The translations under genes and the position numbers were made by a program. Below are positions 35,097 through 48,037 of a stretch of 64,000 nucleotides of DNA, one piece after another. The stretch lies in assembly GCF_030704535.1 (NCBI RefSeq), contig NC_081817.1:29141001-29205000 (forward strand), written 5' to 3'. This DNA comes from Vitis vinifera (lineage: Eukaryota; Streptophyta; Magnoliopsida; Vitales; Vitaceae). A model generated the notes under the pieces. It ran no database searches. It had not been told where the DNA came from and saw only the letters and a list, made by a program, of their open reading frames with translations. Position 1 is the stretch's first letter; each line of letters opens with the position of its first letter.

Positions 35097-37583
35097 TCAA
35101 GATAAACTGATGAGGACTCCGAAGGGGCGTGGGGGCTCGGGAACTTCAACTAAACCATCTAGCATTTGTGTAACCTTCCTCATTGTTGGCCTTAGCCCTG
35201 GATCCTCTTGAATGCACCAAAATGCAACCTTCACCATCCTCTCTACCCTCTTTTTATCCTTCCTTGCTTCCTCATCATCTTCTACCATCTCCTCCAATTT
35301 CCCTTCCATATAGCATTCGTAAGCCCAATCCATTAGGGCGTCCTCTTCTTCTTCGTTATCTGCAAATACAACACTAGACTTGCAACATATGATCTCCAGT
35401 AACATCCCACCATTACTGTAGACATCAACTTTAGCTGTGATTGATCCTTTCCTGAACCATTCGCGTGCAAAGTACCCTAAGGTCCCTCTTATGCCTGTTC
35501 AGGTAGTTCGAGTTTGATCAGCCAACAAAAGCTTTGCTAGTCCAAAGTCTGAAATCCTAGGCGTAAAGTGGTCGTCCAGGAGTATGTTTTGAGGTTTTAT
35601 ATCATAATGGATGATCTGGGTGCAGCACTCTTCGTGTAAGTACATTAGCCCTCTCGCAATCCCAAAGGCAATCTGGACTCTTTGGCTCCACTCAGGCCTG
35701 GATATTCCAAACAGCAAGTTTGCTAAAGATCCATTGCTCATGAACTTGTATACCAGAAGCCGGTGCTCTCCCTCATTGCAGTAGTCTAGCAAACTGACGA
35801 AATTCCTATGGTGGGTCTGGCCGATTACAGTCACTTCTGTTTTGAATTCCTCTTCGCCTTCTTGAATCACCTTATCTAACTTCTTCACAGAAGATCTGAT
35901 GCCAAAACCCCCTTATAAACTGTTCCAAAAGCCCCTCTGCCCAATATCTCTTTGAAGCCATGGGTTGCCACTTCAAGCTCTTTGTATGAATAAGTTCTCA
36001 CACTGGTTGTCGCAAATATGCTTGAAACAGACTGGAGTTTTGTTGATTTCGTGTGATAGCAGAAGAGAGCCACTGCAAGAATAGCTGACACTAAAAAGAG
36101 AATAAAGAAAGCAGAGCTGCCAAGGAGTACTGACCCAACAAGGATCAAGGTCGACTTATCCCGGCATCTTCGTGTAGCATTATTTGTGGGTACCTTGATG
36201 GTAGCTGTCAGCCCCTTAGCCTCTTGACTCGATGTTGGAGGAAAGGGTCTCATGGGTAGGCCTTGCACCCATGGGAGCCTAGACAGAGATATTCAGGGGT
36301 GTGACAGTAGCGGTAGTATATTTAACAGCAATTTTGTCTTGTCTTCCATTTGAAAGAGGGAGCTTCTTCTTCCAACACATATTGCTGCCATAGATAGCAA
36401 CGGCACAGAGGTAATCTTCTTTGCATGAGTGTTTACACTTCTCCTTGTCGAAGTCAGGTCCTCTCTGAAGTTGATAATCCGACAATGGCCAGTTAGTTGC
36501 TTCTAATTCTCTGAACTCTACTGCATCCTTATTTGCTTCCCATCCATCTTTTTGGCAGCTGGGCAATTCAAAATTCGGCTTGCAGTCTTGTTTTCTGTCC
36601 AAATGATCTCAGTGAGAGTATCCATCTGGACACAAACACTGAGGCAGCCCCCCTTCATCAACAATACAATAGCTGTTGAATCCACAAATACCAGTGCCAA
36701 GAGAACTTGGGTTTACACCACAAATATCATACGGAGTGTTCTGCATAACAGACCAAGAGGAAGTATTAATTGCGGCTGGCCACCTTCTTGTTGCGTTTAT
36801 ATAGCCTGAAAACTCCATCGTGATCAGTGTTGCCCTGTAGTACTGATCCGCACTGGAAGATGTACTTCCAGACGTGATTTTAATAGTACCTGGTCCATTC
36901 CTTAGAAGAACATAGATGCCACTTGATTCATCAAAAATCATCCGTTCAACAGAACTGCCTATTTGGAGCAGCAAAAGTACTATTGCCCCAGTAATAAGCC
37001 TCATATGCAGAATCCGATTCTGGGTCCATGGTGCTAAGTTCAAGACTGCCACCAGGTTGCAAACGGAGCTGGAACCTCCCCTTTGAGTAGTTGCTTTCTT
37101 GATTTCTGAGAATAAAGCATTCTGCCAAGTTCCCGTACTTGAGTTGGCAGGATGGTGTTGACTGGATTCTTGAAGCTCTCCCATATGGTAAGATTCTGAT
37201 TCCTATCTTCAAGAACGAAGTTACCAGTATCAAGCATGCCAGCATGAGAGACAATATTATCAGCTTTCTGGGGTCTCCAGATCTCTTTGCCTTTTGGGTC
37301 ACTTAGCATGAACTGGCCGTCGTAAGTTCAACTTTGGACCCTTTTGGAGCTGGGTTATCTCCATTTGCACACCAAACTAAGGGTTTTTCCGGTATTTTTT
37401 CAAACCAAGTGGCCAGCAAGAAGAGACTTTGGTCATTGCCAAGTGGGTAAAATCCAAAGGCAAATTCACACGAAGGCATACACACAAAGGCGAGTTGTTG
37501 GTCGCAGTTTTGTCAAGATTAGTACAGTACTGAGAACCTACTAAAGACGGAAGAACAAAAAGAAGCAAGAACCTGGCAGCCAT
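35097..37583 (-). pseudogene. LECRK3-type G-type lectin receptor kinase, full-length pseudogene
   Basis: Starts at 37583 with a signal peptide MAARFLLLFVLPSLVGSQ and contains all parts in order, but in shifting frames. B-lectin (CEFAFGFYPLGNDQSLFLLA, then NGDNPAPKGSKVELT; WESFKNPVNTILPTQV). S-locus/EGF part (DICGVNPSS, CGFNSYCIVDEG). PAN-like (CKHSCKEDYLCAVAIYG). TM (LILVGSVLLGSSAFFILFLV). Kinase loop [13 protein letters not shown] at about 35925. A deletion/frameshift removes the VAVKK lysine strand near 35885; the catalytic loop reads HYDIKPQN where relatives have [11 protein letters not shown] at 35499-35501 splits the lobe before the PEWF region. At least four frameshifts plus stops at about 36609 and 35499. 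Clearly non-functional. Confidence 0.9.
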
Positions 37584-39426
37584 GGCGAGGAATTTTATGA
37601 ATTCAGTAATTATTCATAAAGTTCACTCCATGATCTTGTCTTGGATGGGATGAGATAGAAAGAAGAACAAGCACAAGGTCGGTGCCAACCATGTTGTGTG
37701 GATCAAGGCAACTTCATTTTAATGGTTTCAACCGAGCAATGAGACCAAGTCTGGTAAGTTTTTGAATCATTGAAAAAATATTTGAGGACACCAAGGGGTA
37801 GAACCACCTCTAAACAAACATCAACCAGCTCTACACAGTCAAAGCACGATGCAGTTATGGCCAGGAATGGGAAAAGATTGGTAGAGAGATTTTTGAGAAC
37901 TTGTTCAAATTATACTACACTTTTAAGCAGAAAAATAAGTTGATTTCAGAAACCCCATGAGGAACAAGGCCTAGTTACCATCCAAAAGGCATGTAATCAT
38001 GTTTTCATTCTCTCTAATCTTTCTCTATGTTCAATGTATACAAAAACTATTGCTATTTTATCAATTTTCCATGAGCAGATTTGATGAGTACATCAATGGA
38101 AAGCTACTGAATCCATTGTTTAAAGCCTGGTTTTCCATGCATGGAAGAAAAAATATGTTTTTGAGTTAGTCAAAGTAGACAAATAGTTGACTAGCTAGCC
38201 GAAAACGAAATTTTTTTTATTACCAGGTTCTACTTTTTCAGGAATAAAATTCTATTTGAAAATCTGTATCCTCCCTGAAGAAAGTTTCCTCATATGCCTA
38301 TGATGTAATGTTCCCTGCCTATTCTCCTTAGTTTTAATTATTTATTAAAGCACTTAAAATACCTCAAATTTTTTCTCCCTTTTTCAATACAAAATTTATT
38401 GACTATGTTTTCAACTCAAAAAGCATTTTTCTATCATAAATATATATATATTTAAGAATAGTGGTCAAACAATCCCTACAGCATTAGCTAAGCATAATAA
38501 AGAATGAGTATGAAAGAGTAGGGCCAAAGAGGGTGAAAGCAATTGAATGAGTACATTAAAAGGACCTGTTTTTACTGCAATGCCACTTAAACCCATATAA
38601 GGAAAATGCTACACCTACTAAACTTTCGATGCAGGCTACTCATGTGTATAATCAAATTGAATACTTGAATCGTGGTTCAAAGAACTGAGATCAAAATATA
38701 AAGAAACAAAATTTAAAGACAAACAAATGAAATCTGGATAGATACAAAGACAAATATATAAATAAATGAGACCATTTTTATCACATGGTTTTTTTCTGAT
38801 TGGTCATTACTTTCTGGTTTAGTATCAAAGAGTTTGACACAAAAGAAATTTTCTAGGGGAAAAAGAATTGTAAATCTAGATGCTTTCCCAAAAATTCCAA
38901 CAGTTTCAACTTTTCCTTTTGCTTTTGACAAAAGGCTGAAACTGATGCTGGAAGTAGATATATAACACAGAAGGATTCAAATCTCTTCCAACTGATTAAT
39001 TTATAAATAAATCATATTAATTGTTTGAAGTAACAACATTCCGGAAGAACAGAAAGTTTGACACTGGAGAGAAACAAAATGACAAGACCATTAATCACTA
39101 TAACAGTAAGTGCTGCTCCAAGACATCTATGTTGCACCTCTGAAGAATATGATGAAGATCAAGAAGCCAGGCTATTTCAGAACTTGAGAAACCCCACCAA
39201 CAGAGACTGCAGTTTCAAACCATAAGCATTGCCATTGATCACAAAGGGATGAAGGTGTTGTGCCCACAATCACTCAATCCACAGCCTCCTCAGGCTCCAT
39301 CTAAATGGATGTGTCATGCACAAAGAATTGAGGACTTTGCTTCATGTTTCGAGATAATTCTAGGGAGATGATCCTTCTACTTTGAGTTCTTATTCGTCTT
39401 GAACAGAGCAATGAGCATTCAATTGT
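37584..39426. other. Spacer between lectin kinase pseudogene and BCD1
   Basis: Upstream of the (-) lectin kinase and downstream of BCD1. No gene recognised. 38880-39100 is the BCD1 downstream flank that is copied at 15780-16020 and 17640-17780. The 72-codon open stretch at 38713-38931 has no recognisable motif and is probably chance. Confidence 0.5.
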
Positions 39427-42400
39427 TCAGCACCCAGGAATCTCCCCTTCCTCTAATTCCTCCACTGGGAAAACTCCACCAAAATCTGAACAATCTATTC
39501 TTTCTTCAGATTTCACTTCCTTGGAAAAGTCACCTTCCCAATCAAGAAAATCATCAGGATTAATTTGAGCAATGATATCAGAATATACATCAAGCAAGCC
39601 TTGCTCAAAATCAAAATCTATGTTTTCGCCTGGTTCCTTCTTCTGGGGGCTGGACTGTGGCTTATTAGCTTGTGTCGATTTCACATGCTGCATGAGATCT
39701 AGAACCTTAGAATCTAAAGAACCGCCATGTTCTTCTATTTCCTCTTCCCTGAATGAAATGCCTTTTGGACTTGGCTGATCAATGGTAAGAGACTCCTTAA
39801 GCTCTGCTTGACGATGGCGGGGATTGGCATCTTTAATGACATCAAAATCATAGCTATGTGAAGGGAGGAAAACATGAATCTGAGGGTACTCTAGAATAGC
39901 TAAATTGGCAAATTGCTGTCTTATTGGAGCTCTTATATCCAACTCATGGAAAGGTGACCTGGGGCCCTGCAGTGACATGGAAGGGTTAGATTTTGTTCAA
40001 ATAGAATTTTTTCTCCTTCCCAAGGGGAAAAAATGTTCCAATAGTGTCTTTTTTATTTTTTATTTTGCACAAGAGAAAAAGAAATAAAAACTATAAAACG
40101 AGGAAAGTTATATTCAAGGAAATGCTACAGTTAAAAAGAAATTGAGAAGACATCAGGTAATGGCTAGAGTTCAGGTGGGAATAGTAGAAAATTCTTTTCA
40201 CAGGTAACATGGGTGCTATAGAATTGAAGGCCAACACAAACCCAAATAGAAAATCCACCAATAACCCAATTCAGTCCCAAACGAGGATGCTCATTTCCCA
40301 AATCCAGGAAAAAAAATGAAAATTCAGGTATTTTGGTAGGGCCAGGTGGGGGACCATTATTTTATCCACCATATACCATTATTTGAATCAGAGAGCCAAA
40401 CTTTGTCATCCATCTACACATACTAACTTACAAAGTCTACATACAATAGTGATAGAAAGTATAATTTTTTGGTTGGCAATGCACCATGTGTTGCAAGTTG
40501 AGCAAATCCTAGCCTCTCAATTTCAAGGATTTCAACAGCAGTGCCAAACATAAATGGACCATCTCCAAAGAGGACAAATAATAAATCACGGTAAAAAAAC
40601 AGTGGTCCAATTAACAAGTAGTCCAGGGATGATGAGTTATAACTCAGCTGGCATTTTGGCTTTATGGCCTCAACACCAGCTCAATGCAATCTGACAATAA
40701 ATCTGGGTTCAGCACAGTTAAATTCCCAAACAATTTGCACTAGTTCCACAAGGACCAAGTCAATCCATTAAGTTATATTTCTATGGAAACACAAGAAACC
40801 TTTTTAAGGCTTAAAATTGGTGCCACAGGTGTCTATAATCAACAAGTCAACAACTATCAATCAACAAGGAAAAGGAAATACCTTTGGATATTTACGAATG
40901 AAAAACTTGAGGCAGTCCAGCTGCTCTGCACAGAACGGCTTGAGCTTATGATTCCATGGACCAGGCTTTAGATGCTTCTCAATTACAGATGAGAGGGTTG
41001 AGTTTTCATTTATCCTGTAATAACATTAAATGAATCAATGAAACATTAAAATTTGATAGAGTAAAAAGACTATTATAGAAGCTCTCCTAAATATGAGAAT
41101 AGGTAAGAGTGCTCACCCGTGATCGAGCAAAACAACATCTGTTGAATGAAACCGCCATTCAATCGTCCAAGTAATGCATTTAGATCTAGTAAAAAAGATA
41201 TAAAAAGGTAATGTCAGGAACTGAAAAACAATTCTCAACCTCCACTTTTTCAATTTATTAAAACAAAAAAAAAAACCCAAAATAACCGCCAAAGACAGTT
41301 CATTGAGTTCAAAAACTCCTTTGACTACTAATTTTTTAAATAACAGTTACATGGAAACAAAGCTAGAAAATAGGAACTCCATGTAAAATCATATGATTCA
41401 TACCATAAAATGGAACTCCATTCAATTTTTAGAATTATAAATCATATCAAATTCAACCAACAAACAAACCATAAGTAGACATAATCTTCCTTAAAACTAA
41501 AGACAACTAGTGTCTCATGAATACATAATTACCTTTGGTTGTATTGAGATTTATTTTTTTCCCTCTTTGACATTCCACTGGGGAGAAATAGGAGTTTCGT
41601 CCTGCGACTTCCTGCAGCATTCCTAAGGCCTCGAAGATGGTATGGAAACTTAAGCTGAGAATACCCGCACAGTTTAACTCTCCTTCTCTGAGCAGATTCT
41701 GCAACACTCTTCACTTCCTCGAGCAAATTGTAATCTACCAAAAAAAATTCCTTTTTCTTTTAAACTGAAAAATGGGTAAGTGAAATCCAAAGACAACACA
41801 ACAAACTTCCTCAACAAAATCATAATTTACCCATATTTAAAAACTCAAAATCATGAACTGAGTACCAAAATCTGAAGAAAAAGGAGCAAACTTCTTCACA
41901 AATTAACAATCAACCCATATAAAAACTTTGAAACCCCAAATTTATATCGAAACTTTGAAATTTGTAGACAAAATACTCAACTTTCTCAACCCAATTACAA
42001 TTCACATAATACTTGCGGATCAATCTTCAAAGCAGCCAAAAGGTATGAAATTTTTTTTATTAAATTAAAACATACCCGTGAAGGAATAGACAAACCAGCA
42101 AAAGAAAACGGTGAAATATGAGGACCAAATAGAAAAATTCCTCAAGCTAATTACAATACACCCTTAGTGAACATATTCAAAGTGGAGAAACATACCAAAA
42201 TTTTAAGGAAAAGAAAAACATTGAATTTCCTCAATGGAATCACAATCTACTCATGACAACTCTTCAGAATAGCCAAATGGGTATAGAAATTTGACAACAA
42301 AAACCCAAATTGAGAGAGAAAAAAACGGTACCAGATAAGAGGAGATTATCATCAAATTGAGAGAGGGGAACGAACTGGGTCTGCTGCCTCTTGCCCGTAC

Positions 42401-42545
42401 ACCCAGTCTGTTGCTTGTGAGCTTTGACACAAGGAAGACTACAGGATCGCACAGAGCAACCCGGGCATGTGTACTTTGACGGATTCAATTTGCACTCCTG
42501 GCAGAGAGGTGGGTGTCTAGGGTTTTGGGCTGTTTGTTCTTCCAT
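39427..42545 (-). CDS. BCD1: Box C/D snoRNA protein 1 (BCD1, HIT zinc-finger)
   Basis: Assembly factor for box C/D snoRNPs, acting in the nucleus in ribosome biogenesis. Exons by GT-AG joins: 42545-42332, 41734-41533, 41185-41117, 41014-40882, 39966-39427; 1,158 nt, 385 residues, with phase kept at every join. Exon 1 holds the zf-HIT finger: C15, C18, C27, C30, C35, C39, H43, C49 (CQECKLNPSKYTC, CSVRSCSLPC). Exon 2 is basic (RRRVKLCGY, MSKREKN); exons 3-4 give TWTIEWRFHSTDVVLLDHG and KPFCAEQLDCLKFF, typical of the family; exon 5 carries an acidic tail with DFLDWEGDF and SEERIDCSD. Telo-box motifs lie just upstream. No lesions seen. Two broken 3' copies lie at 15.7-18.1 kb. Confidence 0.92.
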
Positions 42546-42554
42546 GGGTGAAAT

Positions 42555-42618
42555 GTTTAGGGTTTCTACGGTCCAATCAAGTTTTTAAAACATTGCTCTT
42601 GAGGGAAGACTAGGGTTT
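42555..42618 (-). promoter_or_regulatory. Telo-box motifs of the BCD1 leader/promoter
   Basis: On the - strand AAACCCTAAAC (42565-42555) and AAACCCTA (42618-42611) lie 10 and 66 bases upstream of the BCD1 ATG. Telo-boxes are common in promoters of plant ribosome-biogenesis and translation genes, which fits the gene. Motif seen; role inferred. Confidence 0.6.
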
Positions 42619-42659
42619 ATGGGGACAGGGGTTTATAATTTTTATTATTTTTAATTCAA

Positions 42660-44200
42660 TTATTTATTTATTTTATAAAAAACACTAACAACATTTTTTT
42701 AACCCAATTTCGAAGATCATTCTTAAACAAATATTTTATAATAATTTTTAACAAAAAATTCAGGGAATAAAATTTTATTTGAATACTCAAATACAAAAAA
42801 TAATTTTTTTTGATGTCTTCTCTATAAATGTATCATGTATTTATGTAAAATATAAAATTTATTAAAATATTTTCCTTATTTTAAATTATTTTCCATTATA
42901 TTTTTAAAAAAATAGCACTGAATTTGAACCCTTCGTGTAAAGGATTGTATGGAAGATTCTTATTCTTGTGTGATTGTCACATTGCCCTTGATGCTATTCT
43001 ACTAATGATACTTAATTTTAGAGGGCATTAAGCATCTTAGATACGACCAATTAGTAGAACTCTAATAGAGTTTTATGCTAATCATAAAATACTTTATTGT
43101 TTTGATTCAAACTTTGTGCTCCTTTTTCTTTTCAAAAGGCGGTCTTGTATTGAGAAATACTCTAATGGGTATCATTTAACCTTTTTGTCATTTTCGTTGT
43201 CCTCTCAAGTATAAAACACTTCTTGAACATCATCCTCACTTATGTTGGGTTATTCTAGATGACCTATGTTGATGATTCTCTATTTCTCAAATTTTGAAAC
43301 CTTTGAATGTTTCAATGGCATATTAGAACTTAGTGAAGTAGGCTTCTATTTGATCATTTCAAGCCTCATACTCCCTGTCTATTATTGGAGTACAAGTTGA
43401 GAAGCACAACACACATATATATAGTCACCCAACTTGCAAAATCTGAGTCATTCCTATTCCTTATACTAAAGTTCTATATTTTGTCTCGGAGGCTTTGAAG
43501 AAGGGTTGACCCTTTTGTCCAATATTCCAAAAAATGATTTCTAGAAATATGCTAACTCTACCTCTTTTTTGGTTAGTGACTCCATCTTCACACAAAATAT
43601 AAGCATTCATCCCCTTGCTTTTTTTATTCATATTGAACGATGCTTCCAATGATTGTAGCAATAAGTTAGTGGTATGAGGCCTGCAAGTGGTGTCAATTTC
43701 ATTGAGCTTTATGAACCAATGAAGCATTCTTTTAAATAGGTCAAACTTACTTAAAATTTCTTTCAATGGGTATGTTGCCAACATGATTATCTTAGAGTTT
43801 GGAAATATGGACGTAACTTGCAAGCTACCATTAGAAAGGCTAAGACAAGCTATTTTAATAAGCTATATCATGTTTCTAGTCCAACAGGTACTTTGCTTAA
43901 GTAGTTGTTTGGACATTACTTGGGTTGCCCATATCATGTGACACAAGTGAGCAACAAGTAAGAGTAGAACAAGCTCGCTCATAATATAATGTCATCAAAG
44001 CAAATAAAAATTGAAGAAAAAATAAAAGCAAAAGGAAGATCATATATTAATTGGGAAAAGTTTGTGGAAGGTTAAACTTTAATGAATAAAAAGTGGGAAA
44101 AGTTCGTGTTATGTGTTAAAAACCATTAGGATTAAAATCAAAAATTAAAGACAATTAAGCGAAAGAAGATAAAATAAGGAATTGATAAAGATGTAATAAT
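42660..44200. other. Intergenic, with degenerate Ty3/gypsy RNase H trace
   Basis: AT-rich without an intact gene. On the - strand, 43900-43460 has a worn coding trace: KIIMLATYPLKEILSKFDL, then RMLHWFIKLNEIDT, which resembles the RNase H region of Ty3/gypsy pol (VLTDQPLRKIL..PDLSGRLLKWAIELSEFD). It is isolated and lacks LTRs. No other content recognised. Confidence 0.4.
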
Positions 44201-44205
44201 CTAAG

Positions 44206-44676
44206 TGTTAGGAAGTGTTCCAAATTCCTGATTAGTATAGATTCCTTTGTAAAGAATATTATATAGAATATTTATAGGTTGATATATTATTGTAATATTA
44301 GATTTCTTTATAAAATAAGGAAGATTGTTGGAAATATTTATATAAATATTTTAGGTCATGAGAGGAAAAAGTTATGAGATGAGAGAGACTATACGAGATG
44401 GATAGAGATGTGAGGAAGATACCCGTTGGAGCGAGAGGGCTCGTAGTAAGGTATGAATACAAGGAATGAGAAAATATGGGATGTTTCGGGAACCTAATAG
44501 TTGTATATGGTTCTGTCTTTTGTAATATTCTCTATTGTATAGTGAAATCATTATCTTTCATCCATGGACGTAAGCATAATTGACCGAACTACGTTAAACG
44601 TACCGTATGCGTGATTGTTTTATCTTTGTGTTCTTAAACTAATATTGTTGACATCAAAACTTTCGTTGACACTACA
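44206..44676 (+). mobile_element. Solo LTR (Copia-like), 471 bp
   Basis: Starts TGTTAGGAAGTG, ends GACACTACA, and is flanked by 5-bp direct repeats CTAAG (44201-44205 and 44677-44681). The 3' half (TCTCTATTGTATAGTGAAAT, CATCCATGGACGTAAGC, CGAACTACGTTAAA) is the familiar tail of plant Copia LTRs. No internal region or second LTR is present, so it arose by LTR-LTR recombination. Confidence 0.85.
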
Positions 44677-44681
44677 CTAAG

Positions 44682-45590
44682 TCCCTTATTAACCATGCAA
44701 TCGTTTTTCCAATAGTGCTCCACAAAAAGAATGACAATGAGGGAAATATCAATAAGATCATGTGATTGTCACCCTTCATAGAGATCTAAATCCAAATGGA
44801 AGAAAATTAAAAAAAGAAGAAGAGAATATCGAGATAATCGATCATAGGAAGGAGAAACACAACTATCAGGAAAAGGGTATTAAAACAATAATCAACTCTA
44901 GAGGAGGATCCTATAGCTACAATTGGTGACACATTATAATAATTTTGCTACTCTAAATAAAAGAAAGAGAAATTAGTTCTGCAATTGTTTTTTCCTTTCA
45001 CTAATGATGATATAGTCTTTTTTATCCTAGTAAGGCCGACATAGGTTCCATTGCTTTTCTATCTCTTACCTTTAAATCAACAAGTTGACTCTTTTATAAT
45101 GTCTTATCTTAAAAAAAAATTCTTAAGATAATTTATATGCTCAAAAAGTAAAAAAGCAATTTAAAGTAAAGAACTATAAGACCATAATTGTTGGTAAAAC
45201 TAAAATACTTATCATAAAAAAATAAGTAAAAATTGATTATTGATTCTATAAAAATTTCACTAAATATAAACAAAATCTCATCTAAATTATAAAGATGCCT
45301 ATATATAAATGATATTTTTTTGAAAGTCAAAATGGAAAAATTAAATAATTAAATCTAACAAATGAATAAACTCTTAATTTGATCGTTTGATCATTTTATG
45401 CTTAATATAAAAAATCAAAAATCAAAATTACCAATTATTTCTTAGAAAATATTAAATTAACTCTAAACTAGTAATTTAGTTTTTTTTTTTTTTTTTTAAA
45501 ATTGGATCATGAATTTATTATTATTTTCATTAAAGATAAAGCATCTAAGATACCAAAGACACATCATATGGTAAAGGGTCACTTCTGGTT
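44682..45590. other. Intergenic spacer
   Basis: AT-rich DNA with a T run at 45480-45499. No gene, RNA or transposon end recognised. Confidence 0.5.
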
Positions 45591-45987
45591 TAACCAGCTG
45601 TAGCTCAATTGACCAATGGAATTCTGCCACGTGTTGAATCAGGCATGTACCAACCACAATCATTACGTGTCAATCATCCATAGCGAGTAGCGTCTTCCAC
45701 ATACTCCAGAGAAATCTACCTTTTCTTCTCTTCCCCAGCGGTGAAGCCACGTACTGCTAGAATCACCCGCAGCTTCTCCAACACTGCATCCTACCTATTC
45801 TCTCTATCCGCCACCTCTATTTATTCCGCCCTCCCTCCATCTTCCTCAGTGTTTTCTCTCTCTTCAATTTTTCTCTCTAAACCTCCATTGTTTTCTGGTT
45901 TTTCTTCTCTTAGAAGCTCAGAATTTGCATTCTCAGATCCCTAGCAGAAGCTTCGGATCCCAAAGCTTCCAAATCCGATCCGAACAG
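45591..45987 (+). promoter_or_regulatory. Promoter and non-coding first exon of the AAK1-like kinase
   Basis: A G-box-type CCACGTGT (45627-45634), an ACGTGTC element (about 45665) and a CCAAT word (45613 area) precede a CT-rich leader. The leader ends in a good donor, CGAACAG|GTACG, at 45987. A long leader intron then runs towards 47591 or 48012, with likely acceptors TTCTGCAG and ATGCATGCAG, before the ATG at 48038. The start site itself cannot be placed. The 67-codon open stretch at 45741-45944 is an upstream frame in the leader. Confidence 0.55.
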
Positions 45988-48037
45988 GTACGAATTCCAT
46001 TGGTTTCTTCTGTTTGGTTGCTGAGAAATCGAAAGAGAATTTCGAGGTTGTGGTTGAGCTGCCTCAATTGGTCCTTCAATCATCGATCTTGAGTAGCTCG
46101 ATTTTCTAATCGTGTTGGTGATATATGATTTTTTTGGTTGTTTTCCTAATGGTTATTGAATTCTGGGTTGGCCTTGATTTTGTCTACCTTAGAGCGTCAG
46201 ATCCAATTCGTGGAGCCTGTATTGTGTGAATTTATGTTGTCGTTTGTACTAGATCTGCGGATGATAAAATGCTGCTGTGCATCTTTTGGAAGTATTAGGG
46301 TTTAATCATGTTGTTTGGATCTAGTATGTAGGGTTGCCATTTCTGATTTTTCTGGTGATGTGGGCTCTTAGGATTCTCTTGGAGTCATTCAGGAGGTATT
46401 AGCCAAGTTGGCAATGATAGATTTCTAATCGGGAATAGTTTTCAGCTCATATTAAGTCTCTCGATCTTAATGTCATAGAGTTTTGCATTGAAGTCCATGC
46501 CACTCCAAGCTTCTATCCATCGAGATTACTTGGCCTTGTGTAGTATTCATGATGTGCAAAAAAGAGATTACCTTGATGAGATCATTTTCATCTAAACAGT
46601 CTCAATTGTTTATTAGATTTCAATCTATTAACCGTGAAACCATGAATCAAATGGATGAAATGACTAGATCAAGGTGGTTTTTACACACTTGAGTACCATC
46701 TGGGATCAAGATGTGGGGGTTCTTGATCGAGTCATTACATTGGTAAAAACTGGAGGGAACTTTACAACTCTGGGATTGGGGTGAGTCATTTATTTTTGGA
46801 TGAGGCAGATTGATCATATGGTGATGCTCCTGTGGTAATGCTGTTGCATGGCTGGGATACGTGGAGAGAATCAAGTTGCACATGGGAGAAGGCCAAGTCG
46901 ATTTTAACTAATCGTCCTAGTCTTTAGTTATTTCGTTGCTAGTGGGGCATTGCCTGTGGGATGCATGAGATATGTGTCATCCATTTTGGTTTGTTCCTAT
47001 TTTAGTGGTAATTAACGTTGGTATTTCTTTGTATTTAAATACTTGCTCCGGGAAAAATAAGACAGCCATCAAACTTATTTATCAACTTGCGGGGTGTTTG
47101 GGAGGTGCTAACCCTTTGAAGCCTTAGCAAGCTTTCTTTATAATTTTATTTCTTCTTTTAAAACGTTTAATCTTACCAAACCTTTCCTTATTGCATTGTG
47201 AGTGTAACAAATGCATATCTAGGTTACCTATCACAAAAAAGCAAATGCATATTTAGATTGCCTCATGGCTGGATGAAAAACCACAAAATGTAATTTCATG
47301 GTATGTGTGAAGCCCAAGGCAAATTTGGAAGAGTGAAAAATACAGTGGGAGTTCCTTGTTCAATCAATCAGTACTCTTTTTTTAATGCTTGATTTTTTGG
47401 TTGAATGGTCTCATATATACAAGCAGCACCTTCTTCATAGTGTTGATCATGTAAGTTTCAGTCGTACATTTTTTAGATGAAGGATTTGGGTTGTGGTTGT
47501 ACATACTGCTGAATATGATTGTCTTCGTACTGTGTGTGTGTTTTGTTTTTCATTTTTCTCTGGAATGACTTGATAGGGTTTTGTTCTGCAGTTAAGGGCA
47601 AGAACATTTATCATCGAGAATTCTTGATGAACAATTGAGCAATTCGAAATTTATGATCATTCTTTGTGGGATACTGTTATAACTGATGGCCCCACTCAAG
47701 GTTTTGAATTTCCATCTCAAAATCAGAATGCCATCCATAGCACCACGGGACCATTCAATTTCTTTTGAATTTCCAAACATGTGGCTTGCTCATCAGAGCG
47801 GTGTATAGAATAAGAAATATTTTGCTTTATGTGTCCTGAAGTATTCAAGCTGGAGTTTGAAGATCAATAAGATCACTTTCTGAAATTTGGATTGTCCTTG
47901 TGCTATGGAGTTATACTTGTATAGATTATGTCCAATTAACACTTCTTATGCTGCGTTTCCAATATATGGACTGGACTTATGTCATTTCATACATTTTTTG
48001 TTAATGCATGCAGTGTGTTTTTATCGTTCCAATAATC
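45988..48037 (+). other. Leader intron(s) of the AAK1-like kinase
   Basis: About 2 kb between the leader donor and the start codon. T-rich intron-like sequence, no other gene on either strand. A second leader exon may lie after the acceptor near 47591. Confidence 0.5.
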
